This document shows positions 16,510 to 25,935 of a stretch of 64,000 nt of DNA, piece after piece. The notes under the pieces are model-generated. The model was not told where the DNA came from, did no database searches, and worked only from the letters and a program-made list of their open reading frames with translations. The number at the start of each line of letters is the position of its first letter. The first letter of the stretch is position 1. Both the position numbers and the translations under genes were made by a program. The DNA lies in contig NZ_KZ454944.1 of assembly GCF_002797415.1 (NCBI RefSeq), forward strand, positions 2,560,665 to 2,624,664, given 5' to 3'. This DNA comes from Bacillus alkalisoli. Lineage in GTDB: Bacteria; Bacillota; Bacilli; Bacillales; Bacillaceae_I.

Positions 16510-18210
16510 TTACATCGTTAAATGATAAACAACAGATTCGTAAGGTCGTAAGGTAAATTGGTTTATGTTCGTAGTGCTATCATTATAATTAGAAAGTAAA
16601 ACGTTTACTTTATGGGACCCTATTTCAACATTACTAGGCAAAGTAAATTGTGTTTCTTTACCGTAGTAATTGTTTATGACAATAAGTTTTTCATTTTCTC
16701 CATTACGAATATAAGCAAATATTTCTCGGTGATCTTTTAAAATTAATTCGAAATCACCTGTCGTAATAATATCGTACTCTTTCCTCAACCTAATTAGTTC
16801 TTTGTAGTGATAAAAGATGGAGTCGTGATTTTTTAATGCTTCTTCTGCATTAATCTCCTTATAATTAGACGCAACAGGAATCCATGGTTCATGCGTTGTA
16901 AACCCTGCATGTTTTTCTCCATTCCATTGTACAGGCGTACGTGAGTTGTCCCTTGATTTATGACGAAGGATTTCCAAAACCTCTTCTTCGCTCATACCAG
17001 CTTCTGTTTTTATTTTAAAAATATTTAATGATTCAACATCGCGATAGTCGGAGAGTTTTACATAACCAGGGTTTGTCATTCCAAACTCTTCGCCTTGATA
17101 AATATAAGGAGTTCCTCGCATTAAATGCATACTAGTTGCAAGCATTTTAGCTGATTCGATATGGTGCTTTTTATCATCACCATACCTTGAAACAATTCTC
17201 GGTTGATCATGATTACACCAAAAGAGTGCATTCCAACCGTCACCTTTGTACATTTCCTCTTGCCAAGTTGATAAAATATCTTTTAGTTGTAGGAAGTCAA
17301 AGTCTGCCACTGTCCATTTATCTCCGCCTGGATAGTCTACTTTTAAATGGTGGAAATTAAACGTCATACTTAATTCATTTCGGTCAGGTCTTGTATATTT
17401 AATACAATGGTCTATCGTTGTTGAACTCATTTCCCCAACCGTCATACTATCATATTTAGAAAAAACCTTTTTGTTCATTTCTTGCATTAACTCGTGTACA
17501 CGAGGTCCATCTGTATAAAATTTCCTTCCATCACCTGGGGGAACGGAACCGTCATCATCTGGAAAGCTTTGGTCCTTTGAGATTAAATTAATAACATCTA
17601 GACGAAATCCATCGACCCCTTTTTCAAACCAATAGGTCATCATTTCATATAGTTTTTCTCTCAGTTCTTCGTTTTCCCAATTTAAATCAGCTTGTGTTAC
17701 ATCGAATAAGTGCAAGTACCATTGACCTGTTTTTTCGTCATATTCCCATGCATTTCCACCAAACTTTGACTCCCAATTTGTTGGCTCGCTTCCATCTGTC
17801 TTACTGTCTTTCCATATGTAGTAATTTCTATAAGGGCTATCATGAGATTGCTTTGCTTGCTGAAACCATTCGTGTTCAGTAGAAGTATGATTAACTACGA
17901 TATCCATAATGACTTTTATTTCACGATTGTGAGCTTCATGTAATAACTGTTCAAAGTCATCCATTGTTCCGTACTCTTCGTGAATCGAGAAATAGTCACT
18001 AATATCATATCCATTATCACGTTGTGGTGATTTATAGACTGGTGTAAGCCAGATCACATCTACGCCGAGCTCTTTTAAATAGTCTAATTTTTCTATAATG
18101 CCTTGAATATCTCCTACACCATTTCCGGATGTGTCGTTGAAACTTTTCGGATAAATTTGATAAACGACCGATTTTTTCCACCATGGATTATGTTTATTTT
18201 GTAAGTTCAT
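16510..18210 (-). CDS. treA: Phospho-alpha-(1,1)-glucosidase (trehalose-6-phosphate hydrolase) TreA
   Basis: 566 residues, GH13 family. (beta/alpha)8 barrel motifs include DVIWLTPVYKSP, DIVVNHTS, the nucleophile Asp in GFRLDVINLI, the acid/base Glu in VGEMSS and the transition-state Asp in WCNHDQPR. The C-terminal beta domain ends in LRPYESVVYHL. It splits trehalose-6-phosphate into glucose and glucose-6-phosphate in the cytosol. The start at 18210 has AGAGGTGA upstream; an extension further upstream has none. It is co-directional with treP, from which it is separated by an R element. Confidence 0.94.
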   Translation of the reverse strand: MNLQNKHNPWWKKSVVYQIYPKSFNDTSGNGVGDIQGIIEKLDYLKELGVDVIWLTPVYKSPQRDNGYDISDYFSIHEEYGTMDDFEQLLHEAHNREIKVIMDIVVNHTSTEHEWFQQAKQSHDSPYRNYYIWKDSKTDGSEPTNWESKFGGNAWEYDEKTGQWYLHLFDVTQADLNWENEELREKLYEMMTYWFEKGVDGFRLDVINLISKDQSFPDDDGSVPPGDGRKFYTDGPRVHELMQEMNKKVFSKYDSMTVGEMSSTTIDHCIKYTRPDRNELSMTFNFHHLKVDYPGGDKWTVADFDFLQLKDILSTWQEEMYKGDGWNALFWCNHDQPRIVSRYGDDKKHHIESAKMLATSMHLMRGTPYIYQGEEFGMTNPGYVKLSDYRDVESLNIFKIKTEAGMSEEEVLEILRHKSRDNSRTPVQWNGEKHAGFTTHEPWIPVASNYKEINAEEALKNHDSIFYHYKELIRLRKEYDIITTGDFELILKDHREIFAYIRNGENEKLIVINNYYGKETQFTLPSNVEIGSHKVNVLLSNYNDSTTNINQFTLRPYESVVYHLTM

Positions 18211-18302
18211 TTTTTCACCTCTAGTTAAATTTAGGAAGTAGACCCCTCGCGATGTGTACACAAGGGGTCTGGTTTTTTTATTTTAATGTTGGGTTAAAGA
18301 TC

Positions 18303-18433
18303 GCTTTTGATTTCCGGGCAAGACTTCGCTTTCCGCGGGCGGGCCGGAAGCCTCCTCGGCGCGCAAGCGCCTGTGGGGTCTCCCGATTCCCGCTTCTCCC
18401 GCAGGAGTCTCAGCCTGCCCGGAAATCAACAGC
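18303..18433. repeat. R element copy 4 (inside the trehalose operon)
   Basis: The complementary arms TTGATTTCCGGGCA / TGCCCGGAAATCAA differ from other copies by changes on both sides. The core is complete. It lies between treP and treA, two co-directional genes, so it should be transcribed as part of the operon mRNA. Confidence 0.85.
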
Positions 18434-18477
18434 TTATAATTAATTAAAATATACCTTAAGCAATAACATAGCCAAAT

Positions 18478-19893
18478 TTAACTGCCTTTTTCTTTTTTGA
18501 ATTTTGCAATGATAAATGTAAGTGTGAATGGTACTACTAGTACAATCCCCATTCCTAAGAAGAAGATTGGCCAAAATTCATTCGGGATGGAGAAGAATGC
18601 TGGTAGTCCACCTACTCCGATTGTTGGTGATAATACACCGGCAATTGTAATGATAATACCTGCTGTTGCTGAACCAATCATTGCTGCAATAAACGGATAA
18701 CGATATCGCAAGTTTACTCCGAACATAGCAGGTTCTGTTATTCCAAGCCATGCAGATATAGAAGATGTTAAAGCTAAACCTTTAAGCTTTTCGTCTTTCG
18801 TCGCAAACATCATTGCAAATGCTGCAGATCCTTGCGCAATGTTAGACAAAGCTACCATTGGCCATAAGAAAGTTCCGCCAATCGTTGCAATTAATTGGAA
18901 ATCAACTGCTAAGAAAGTATGATGCATACCTGTAATTACTAATGGTGCATAAAAGCCTCCATAAATTAAACCACCTAAAAACGGCACAGCTTCGAATAAG
19001 GAAACGAATCCTCCTGTTAAGAAATTACCAACTGTAAACGTAATAGGACCGATTGCTATAAATGTTAAAAATCCAGTAAACAATAAAGTAATTGGTGGTA
19101 CAACTAACAAGTGAAAACTATCTGGCACACGTTTAGCTAAAAACCTTTCTACTTTCGCCAATACAAAGGCTGCAAATAAAACGGGTAAAACTTGTCCTTG
19201 ATAACCAACCTTATCAATTTCGAATCCAAACAAGTTCCAAACTTCCATCTCACCTTCAAGTTGTGCTTCTGCGTAACCCCAAGCATTTAATAAACCTGGA
19301 TGAACTAGCATTAGCCCTAAAACGATACCAAGTAACTCACTTCCGCCAAATCGTTTTGCAGCTGACCAACCTATTAGCCCTGGTAAGAATACGAATGCTG
19401 TATTTGCAATGAGATCGATAATGTTAGCTAAGTCTGCCCACTGTGGATGCATTTGTATCACAGAAGCATTATCATAAAAAATACCTGCATTCGTTAATAA
19501 ATTGTTTATCCCCATTAATAGACCAGCTGTAACGATTGCTGGCAAAATTGGAATAAAGATATCTGCCAATACTTTTATTGCGCGCTGTATTGGATTTAAA
19601 TTTTTCTCAGCAGCCTTTTTCACTTCATCTTTTGAAACTTCACCAATCCCAGTAAGGGTTACCATTTCTTTGTAAACTTTATTAACTGTTCCATTACCAA
19701 TAACAATTTGATATTGTCCATTAGTGGAAAAAGAACCTTTTACAACATCAATTTTTTCTAATGCATCTTGATCTACTTTACCTTCATCATGTAAAGCTAA
19801 TCGAAGTCTAGTTACACAGTGTGTTGCAGCGCTAATGTTTTCCTTTCCTCCGATTGCTTCAATAATTTGCTCTGTTGATTTTCTAATATCCAT
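18478..19893 (-). CDS. treP: Trehalose-specific PTS enzyme IIBC (TreP)
   Basis: 471 residues. The N-terminal IIB domain contains the phosphorylated cysteine in AATHCVTRLRLAL (Cys near residue 26). The IIC domain (from about 105) has about ten membrane helices, and the substrate-binding loop motif is GITEPAMFGVNL. It imports and phosphorylates trehalose to trehalose-6-phosphate, taking phosphate from the IIA protein encoded 19 bp upstream, because it lacks its own IIA domain. GGGGGAG precedes the ATG. Confidence 0.93.
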   Translation of the reverse strand: MDIRKSTEQIIEAIGGKENISAATHCVTRLRLALHDEGKVDQDALEKIDVVKGSFSTNGQYQIVIGNGTVNKVYKEMVTLTGIGEVSKDEVKKAAEKNLNPIQRAIKVLADIFIPILPAIVTAGLLMGINNLLTNAGIFYDNASVIQMHPQWADLANIIDLIANTAFVFLPGLIGWSAAKRFGGSELLGIVLGLMLVHPGLLNAWGYAEAQLEGEMEVWNLFGFEIDKVGYQGQVLPVLFAAFVLAKVERFLAKRVPDSFHLLVVPPITLLFTGFLTFIAIGPITFTVGNFLTGGFVSLFEAVPFLGGLIYGGFYAPLVITGMHHTFLAVDFQLIATIGGTFLWPMVALSNIAQGSAAFAMMFATKDEKLKGLALTSSISAWLGITEPAMFGVNLRYRYPFIAAMIGSATAGIIITIAGVLSPTIGVGGLPAFFSIPNEFWPIFFLGMGIVLVVPFTLTFIIAKFKKEKGS

Positions 19894-19912
19894 TAATAGC
19901 TCCCCCTGTAAT

Positions 19913-20422
19913 TTATCCCTTTACAGAAAAATGAATTATTTCTGTTTCACCTTTTATTGCATCATTTGTTGTTTTCTTTTCCATTTGGTCAATTATTTCT
20001 CCATTAGTAATTACGATTGGAGTAATGGTACTTGCTGCTTTTTCTTTAATCAAGGCTAAATCAAAAGTTATTAGTAGATCTCCCACCTTAACTTTGTCTC
20101 CTTCTTTCACATGGCCTTCAAATCCTTCTCCATTCATAGCTACTGTTTCTAAACCAACATGAATTAAAATCTCAGCACCCGCTCTTGATTTAACTCCAAT
20201 AGCATGTTTTGTATGAAAGAATTGAACAATTACACCATCAACCGGCGAAACTACCTTACCTTCTGTAGGTTCAATGGCAAGTCCGTCGCCCATCATTTTT
20301 TGAGAAAAAGTTGGGTCAGGAACATTTTCTAATTCCACAACCTTTCCAGACAACGGGGCAAAAATCCCTTCTTCTTTTACTTGTGTTGTTTCTTCTTTTA
20401 GTCCGAATAGTTTTTTAAACAT
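19913..20422 (-). CDS. PTS IIA component, glucose/Crr type
   Basis: 169 residues, a stand-alone IIA-Glc-type domain. The catalytic histidines are in FFHTKHAIGV and the phospho-acceptor ILIHVGLETV, and the segment SPVDG is typical. It lies first in the tre operon and presumably relays phosphate from HPr to TreP. In B. subtilis treP is served by IIA domains encoded elsewhere, so a dedicated copy in the operon is a modest difference. GGAGG sits upstream of the ATG. Confidence 0.9.
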   Translation of the reverse strand: MFKKLFGLKEETTQVKEEGIFAPLSGKVVELENVPDPTFSQKMMGDGLAIEPTEGKVVSPVDGVIVQFFHTKHAIGVKSRAGAEILIHVGLETVAMNGEGFEGHVKEGDKVKVGDLLITFDLALIKEKAASTITPIVITNGEIIDQMEKKTTNDAIKGETEIIHFSVKG

Positions 20423-20442
20423 ATATAAAACCTCCAGTAGTT

Positions 20443-20460
20443 TGTAAATAACCGCTTACA
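20443..20460. promoter_or_regulatory. Possible cre (CcpA) site in tre leader
   Basis: The palindrome-like TGTAAATAACCGCTTACA, read on the minus strand, begins TGTAAGCGGTTA and matches most of the CcpA cre consensus apart from its last two positions. It lies between the tre promoter and the first gene, a suitable roadblock position. Carbon catabolite repression of tre is known in B. subtilis. Confidence 0.4.
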
Positions 20461-20484
20461 TTTACAACAATAAAAACACGAAAC

Positions 20485-20496
20485 TTGTATATACAA
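20485..20496. promoter_or_regulatory. TreR operator 1
   Basis: Perfect palindrome TTGTATATACAA, matching the TreR box of B. subtilis. It lies just downstream of the predicted transcription start, 30 bp (about three helical turns) from operator 2. Confidence 0.82.
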
Positions 20497-20506
20497 CTCA
20501 AAATAA

Positions 20507-20535
20507 ATATTATCTTGTATATACAAGATAGTCAA
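20507..20535 (-). promoter_or_regulatory. Sigma-A promoter of the tre operon
   Basis: On the minus strand TTGACT-17 bp-TAATAT, a near-consensus promoter reading into the IIA gene. TreR operator 2 fills the spacer. Confidence 0.82.
20515..20526. promoter_or_regulatory. TreR operator 2
   Basis: A second perfect TTGTATATACAA, placed inside the -35/-10 spacer, so bound repressor would directly exclude RNA polymerase. Confidence 0.82.
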
Positions 20536-20607
20536 CTCTTTTGTTTCTATAATAGTTTGTAATAAATACTAAATTCCATACCCTATGTAAGATAGTTTCT
20601 AACTCAC

Positions 20608-20659
20608 ACAAAAAACTCCCAGAAAAAGCATGATGTTATAACATACTTTTTCGGGAGCT
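20608..20659 (-). terminator. Terminator after the large hydrolase gene
   Basis: Long stem CTCCCgAAAAAGTATG / CATgCTTTTTcTGGGAG (minus strand) followed by TTTTTTGTG. Confidence 0.88.
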
Positions 20660-20669
20660 AATGTGTATA

Positions 20670-22880
20670 TTATTTTTGCGAAAAACCAATTTGATCAAGA
20701 TAAATTAATCCATTATTTCCATGATTAAACTGAAACTCAATTTCTACAATGTCATCGTAATTTTTAGACTTAAAAGAGTCTATTATCGTCGAAAGAGGTA
20801 TTTCATAAGTTTGTAATACATGTTCATACTTATTGCCTAACAAGTTATTCCACCAGTTCCATTTATAAAGGTTGGATGAATAGGTTGGTTCAATCCATAT
20901 ATTTGTAGCAATTCTACTATCATGTCTTTGAACACCAGAAGGTCTTAACGCAACTGTAATTGGTATAGCTTCATTTTTCACTTCTTCCTTCAATGGCACC
21001 CCGAACTGTCTATACTTCTCTTCATGTAATTGAATGGCATCAAAACGTAAAACAGTATCGCTATTTGCATTTACTAATGCTTCTATTGGAAGCTTTACAA
21101 CATACCTGGCATTGGACTGTTGCCATCCTAATTTCACTGCTTGATTTTCTTGCGGTTCACTATTTCGCAGTAAAATAGCAGCCTCTCTCCATACACGCAT
21201 ACCTGTTCCAATAATCTCCCCACCATCGATAGTTGTCGTTGTAACATCAACATCTTCCTCAAACGTAGCAATAGGTAGGAACGTACTATCTTCATAGCGT
21301 ATACGTAAAATATCTGTTGGAATGTTTGATAACGCACTTTGTTTATTAGAGAAATATCCCCGGAACTCTTGTTTATCATTTAACGTTGCTTCTAAAAAAG
21401 AAAGTATATAAAATTGTGTAATTCTTCTTTGCATATTAGGGTCAATTACTTCTGTTCTATTCACTATCCATGAGTACGGAGCCGTCCGGTCTGTTTCCCA
21501 ACTTGTATTAAACTGTCCATGATTTCCACCATATATATATATGCTACTTTTAAACCCGTCAAAGTCATCCGAAAAACTTACTTTCTCGTATTGCCTCATC
21601 CCGTTAAACGTTGTATGGTCTGTATCATTTGATCCTTGCAACGTTAAGTAATTTATATTCTGTAGTTCGGTTGGCTTTCCTCCTGGTTGAAATCGTCTAT
21701 CACCAGGGGATAAGCCTATGATAGACTTTATATTAAAGTTAAAGTCTAACGATACTCTTGCATTGTTAGGAAAGAGAGTTAATTCATTAAACAAGGCAGC
21801 AAGGCTAACAGCTTCCCCACCTCTTGAATGCCCGATTAGCGCAATTTTTTCAAAGTCCACTTTATTATACAGCTCATGGTCCTTGTCATTATTCCATTTT
21901 TCCCACTGTTCTAAATGCTTTAATAACACTAATGCTCTTGCAGCATTATCCCAACCAACATGGCCAAGTTTACTCGAATTTAAAAAATTTTCATCCACAC
22001 TTACTGCTATATAGCCATTGCTAGCTAAATGTTCAGCAAGATATTGGTACCCTTCATCTGAAAACTTCACCATGTTATGATTTCCATGAACGATTAGCAC
22101 TAGTGGTAATCGTTCGATTTGTGATTCTGGCATCCAAACTCGTCCGTTTAACGGAACTTTAGAAAAGTCAAAACCCCAAAACCATTCTCGAAATTTTTTA
22201 TTCAATCCTTTCGGTTGAACAGTAAAAGAACGTATATTTACTTTATCTGACTGATATGTAATACCATCCTGATATTCGCTTCGCTGTTTATCATCACCAC
22301 TACCATATGTAAATGCCTGTACATTGTATGGACCACTGTCCAGTAATTGATTATATTCTCCCTTTTCTTTTATGTTTGTATTGTTCCATTGTCCTTCTGT
22401 ACCAGGGTTGGCAACGATCCAAATGCCTAATATGTGAATGGAAAAAACGAATAATCCAATAGCACATTTGACAAAAATGTTCAATTGAATATTTCTTAAG
22501 AGATAGAAAATGACTGCAGTCAATCCACTTATACCTATAATTCCATATGCAATATAGGCAAAAAACGGACCTAAGAATAGGCTAACTACATAAGAAGTTA
22601 GAGTAACTGCAGCTAGTAAAGCTAAGAAGTAATTGGGAAAGCTTTTAAATATCCAAATAATAAAATAAAATCCATAGTAGGCAACAAAGGTTGTAAGTAA
22701 TGCGGTTAAAACGATAAATAATACATCAAACCACTTTCCTACTCCTATTGTTAAATAAAAACTCATAAACGTAATAAAGAAGAAAATATAAAAGAGAATA
22801 ATTGCTCTAATATTGTTTTTTCTACTAAGCAATCGATTGTGCCATCTTTGTGAAAATTCATTAAAATTCATATACACCAC
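20670..22880 (-). CDS. Membrane-anchored large alpha/beta hydrolase, unknown substrate
   Basis: 736 residues, much larger than typical hydrolases. About five membrane helices occupy residues 25-160, followed by an extracellular alpha/beta hydrolase domain: oxyanion region VLIVHGNHN, nucleophile Ser in GHSRGGEAVSL and a likely catalytic His in YGGNHGQF. From about residue 530 on there is a beta-rich C-terminal region resembling a carbohydrate-binding or jelly-roll module. It would act outside the membrane on an ester, lipid or peptide substrate that cannot be named. It is monocistronic. An ATG three codons in (MNFNEF) is an alternative start. Confidence 0.82.
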   Translation of the reverse strand: MVYMNFNEFSQRWHNRLLSRKNNIRAIILFYIFFFITFMSFYLTIGVGKWFDVLFIVLTALLTTFVAYYGFYFIIWIFKSFPNYFLALLAAVTLTSYVVSLFLGPFFAYIAYGIIGISGLTAVIFYLLRNIQLNIFVKCAIGLFVFSIHILGIWIVANPGTEGQWNNTNIKEKGEYNQLLDSGPYNVQAFTYGSGDDKQRSEYQDGITYQSDKVNIRSFTVQPKGLNKKFREWFWGFDFSKVPLNGRVWMPESQIERLPLVLIVHGNHNMVKFSDEGYQYLAEHLASNGYIAVSVDENFLNSSKLGHVGWDNAARALVLLKHLEQWEKWNNDKDHELYNKVDFEKIALIGHSRGGEAVSLAALFNELTLFPNNARVSLDFNFNIKSIIGLSPGDRRFQPGGKPTELQNINYLTLQGSNDTDHTTFNGMRQYEKVSFSDDFDGFKSSIYIYGGNHGQFNTSWETDRTAPYSWIVNRTEVIDPNMQRRITQFYILSFLEATLNDKQEFRGYFSNKQSALSNIPTDILRIRYEDSTFLPIATFEEDVDVTTTTIDGGEIIGTGMRVWREAAILLRNSEPQENQAVKLGWQQSNARYVVKLPIEALVNANSDTVLRFDAIQLHEEKYRQFGVPLKEEVKNEAIPITVALRPSGVQRHDSRIATNIWIEPTYSSNLYKWNWWNNLLGNKYEHVLQTYEIPLSTIIDSFKSKNYDDIVEIEFQFNHGNNGLIYLDQIGFSQK

Positions 22881-23055
22881 TCGTTTTTTTCAGATTATGT
22901 CTATATACAAGGTTTGCTACTATTAACTACAACCTATGGTAAGCCGTTCTTTACTAATTCGTCAAAAAGAATGTTCTTCCTTTTCTAATCATCATAAAAT
23001 TTCGTATACAAAGCAAAAACACTAAGTCATTGGCTCACTTAGCGTTTCTTAATGT

Positions 23056-24258
23056 TCATTTTTTTCTTTGTTCTATTAACATTGAATATTTTGTCGCCTT
23101 CTTTAACAAAGACGTTAAGGCCATCGGTTTATCAATCCAAAAGCCTTGCAATTCGTCACATCCATATGAAAACAACGTTTCAAATTGTTGTTCGCTTTCC
23201 ATTCCTTCTGCTACTACCTCTAGATTTAAACTATGAGAAAAATCAATTATTTTTCTAAATATTTTCCTTTCTTCTATGACAGTTTGCAAATTTCTAGTGA
23301 ACACTTTATCTATTTTTACTTTATGACACTGAATTTCTTGTAAGTATTGTAAAGAAGAGTATTTTGATCCAAAATCATCCAATGTAATGGTGAATCCATA
23401 TGATATTAACGTTTCCATACCTTCTTTTATACTTTCATTAGCATGTACAAATTTTTCTGTTATTTCTAATTCAAAAGAAGAAGGTTGCACTCCAAAATTA
23501 TTTAGCAGGGAAGGAAGGCTGTTTATCCACTCTTTCTTTGTTAACAAATCTGGAGAAAGGTTTATCGCTACTACTGCATTAGGGAAAGTTCCTGATAATA
23601 CAGCATATTCAGATACAATTCTTTCAAAAACATAACTAGTAATTGGTTCAATTAATTTATATTTCTCTGCTAATGGGATAAATTCTGACGGCTCAATCTC
23701 CCCTATTCTCGGATTAAACCAACGAATTAACGCTTCAAAGTTTACTTTATTGGCCTTCATATGTAACTTAGGTTGGTAATATACTTCAAATTCTTTTTTG
23801 CGGATAGCTGTTTTCATTTCATACTCAAGAAGTAAAGCGCGTTGTAACCTTTTTAATCCTTCTTTGTTTTCCGCCTCTTGTTGAACCTTTTTTGTTACAT
23901 CCTTACATAATATAACAAATAAAAACTCTTTTTCTATTTGAAATGGAACGATGTTTATATCTATCACGAGTGATTTTTGATTACTTATGATCGATTCACG
24001 ATATGTAGATGTTTGTAACGAAAACATCACATTTCGTAGCTTTTTTTGTAACTTTGGAAATATACTTTCTACCACAATTTCATTACCTACCGTTGGAGAC
24101 CATTCTGTAAATGTACCAATTCCTACTTTTTTCTCCATGACGATAAATTCATTTGGTGGGACAAATTTTAACGTAAACCAATTCTCATAAAGTTGTCCTA
24201 GATTTTGAATTAAATTTGATATGGATTTCTCTATTTTTTCTCCATTACAGTTACTCAC
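23056..24258 (-). CDS. PAS-like/EAL cyclic-di-GMP phosphodiesterase
   Basis: 400 residues. An N-terminal PAS-like sensory domain (about 20-125) is followed by a complete EAL domain (about 150-390) with EALIRW, AINLSP, LEITE, LDDFGSKYSS, KIDK, VVAEGME and ELQGFWIDKP, so all catalytic and metal-binding residues are intact. It should hydrolyse c-di-GMP to pGpG in the cytosol. There are no membrane helices. The GTG start at 24258 is chosen because TAGGAG is eight bases upstream; an ATG seven codons earlier is also in frame. No GGDEF partner lies in the window. Confidence 0.9.
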   Translation of the reverse strand: MSNCNGEKIEKSISNLIQNLGQLYENWFTLKFVPPNEFIVMEKKVGIGTFTEWSPTVGNEIVVESIFPKLQKKLRNVMFSLQTSTYRESIISNQKSLVIDINIVPFQIEKEFLFVILCKDVTKKVQQEAENKEGLKRLQRALLLEYEMKTAIRKKEFEVYYQPKLHMKANKVNFEALIRWFNPRIGEIEPSEFIPLAEKYKLIEPITSYVFERIVSEYAVLSGTFPNAVVAINLSPDLLTKKEWINSLPSLLNNFGVQPSSFELEITEKFVHANESIKEGMETLISYGFTITLDDFGSKYSSLQYLQEIQCHKVKIDKVFTRNLQTVIEERKIFRKIIDFSHSLNLEVVAEGMESEQQFETLFSYGCDELQGFWIDKPMALTSLLKKATKYSMLIEQRKK

Positions 24259-24415
24259 TATAATCACTCCTACAAACAAATACCATGTATCAATTCGCCT
24301 TTTTTCGACATTTCTCCTTTCATTTTATCAAAGAAAAAAAATATATAAAGAAAAAACATAGAAATTTTCAAATAATTACTACTTTAATACTATTTATAAA
24401 GATTATATAGTGTAT

Positions 24416-24446
24416 ATAAAAAACGAGCCTCTGTGTAAAGGCTCGC
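24416..24446 (-). terminator. Terminator after the PNPOx-like gene
   Basis: GCGAGCCTTTACACAGAGGCTCG hairpin (written in parts: CGAGCCT / AGGCTCG) followed by TTTTTTA on the minus strand. Confidence 0.85.
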
Positions 24447-24455
24447 ACAAAAGTA

Positions 24456-24902
24456 TTAGTTTTTTAACATTTCATAAACTTCATCATCGAGTTTTTTCGC
24501 TAATTCTGCATCATATGTTTTTTCATAGTTTGGTTCTGATGTGATTTTTCCACCATAAAAAATAACATCTTCTACTGATTCTACTTCAACGGTTACCATT
24601 TTGTATTTCATCGTTTTATCAATGGTATCCGATACCGTTCCTTTACCATTTATAGAGTAGCAGCTCCCTGCCCCAATTACACCTAGTATTAGGTCAGGGT
24701 TTTTCTCAATATTAAATGCGCTTTCTGCTTTATGGCCAAGTGCAAATTTAATTGTCTTTCCGTCTTGATGAGCTACTAACCATGATACGATACTTAAGTT
24801 TGGCTTATTTGACTTACTATCTGTTGTAATTAATGAAACAATTTTCTCACCTTGTAAAAGGTCTATTAATGATTGATTTAATTTTTCTTCAGCTTTAGGC
24901 AA
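24456..24902 (-). CDS. Pyridoxamine 5'-phosphate oxidase-like flavin-binding protein
   Basis: 148 residues with a split-barrel FMN-binding fold: KIVSLITTDSKSNKPNLSIVSWL at the N-terminus, then a strand GKTIKFALGHKAESAFNIEKNP typical of FMN/F420 split-barrel proteins. The specific substrate is unknown; relatives act as flavin-dependent reductases or stress-related general stress protein 26-like proteins. The start is TTG with GGAGG eight bases upstream. It is a single-gene unit. Confidence 0.75.
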   Translation of the reverse strand: MPKAEEKLNQSLIDLLQGEKIVSLITTDSKSNKPNLSIVSWLVAHQDGKTIKFALGHKAESAFNIEKNPDLILGVIGAGSCYSINGKGTVSDTIDKTMKYKMVTVEVESVEDVIFYGGKITSEPNYEKTYDAELAKKLDDEVYEMLKN

Positions 24903-25062
24903 AACTAATTCCTCCTTTATTTCATGTACTATAGGTACATTATATACAACCTTTTCTTGTTAATCCAAAATATACTACTTTATTTTACCCTTTTCTAACG
25001 TAAAAAACCTTATACCATAAAAAAAAGAGAAAGCAATAAACTATGCTTACGCTTCTAAAAAT

Positions 25063-25815
25063 TCATTTTTCGATCTTACGTGATTCTTTGACTATTGCAT
25101 TAGCTACTATGTTTAACGTGTCACTATATTCTACTAGTTCTACTATACAATTTTTTCCTAGTGTAACATTGTTACCTTTTACCAGTTCTGCCTTAGTATT
25201 TTCTAATGTGATGGTTTCACCGTGAATTTCTTCGATTTTTAACCTTCCACGAGAAGTGCTACTTGAAAATATTGATTTCAACACTTTTACTAACGTGTTG
25301 TCCTCTTGCATTTTAACATGTACTTTCTCGGCAAATATTTTTTCTACAGAGCTTTTTGAATGATTACGCATAATTAATTCCACTGAGTTAGCTTTTAGAG
25401 TATCACCAATTTCAAAATAACCTTCTGAATAAAAATCTTCTGCTTGGCAATTCTCTCCAACTCTTAACCTACCATATGTTTGAATATGTTCAGCAGATAA
25501 TGATTCTCCGACATCACAAGCCCCTTTCACGTTAATAATAGAGGCGAACATATTCCCTTTCATGGAAGCATTTCCGTAAATATTAAAATCGCCAACATAT
25601 AAATCTTCTTTAATTTCAGCGTTACCACGAACAGTACCCTTTTCCGTTTTAAGACTTCTTTTTACTTCACATGTACCATTTATCTTAAATTCTTTACAAT
25701 GAATATCTCCGTTCAAAGTAGCACTACCATTTACAGCTACAGTGTTAAATGTCCCACCTGTTACAACCATACTACCGTTTATTCGTAAATCATCGTATTT
25801 TTGTTCCGTTTGCAT
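25063..25815 (-). CDS. Bactofilin-like polymer-forming protein
   Basis: 250 residues of repetitive short beta-strands rich in Gly, Asn and Val (such as VNGSATLNGDIHCKEFKING), the right-handed beta-helix pattern of bactofilins/YhbE-YhbF-type proteins. The GNA-like rungs run through nearly the whole chain, with a break at about 170-200. B. subtilis BacE/BacF are membrane-associated scaffolds linked to flagella; a similar scaffold role is inferred. GGGAGGAG precedes the ATG; an upstream ATG is not supported by a binding site. Confidence 0.78.
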   Translation of the reverse strand: MQTEQKYDDLRINGSMVVTGGTFNTVAVNGSATLNGDIHCKEFKINGTCEVKRSLKTEKGTVRGNAEIKEDLYVGDFNIYGNASMKGNMFASIINVKGACDVGESLSAEHIQTYGRLRVGENCQAEDFYSEGYFEIGDTLKANSVELIMRNHSKSSVEKIFAEKVHVKMQEDNTLVKVLKSIFSSSTSRGRLKIEEIHGETITLENTKAELVKGNNVTLGKNCIVELVEYSDTLNIVANAIVKESRKIEK

Positions 25816-25935
25816 TATATGATTCTCCTCCCAAATTCTCATCTAAAACTTATTATGTATAGTTTATTACAGAGTTGGAATTAATTCTTCGTATACAAGA
25901 ATGAATATTTATCCGTCTGAAGAATGAGATTATAG

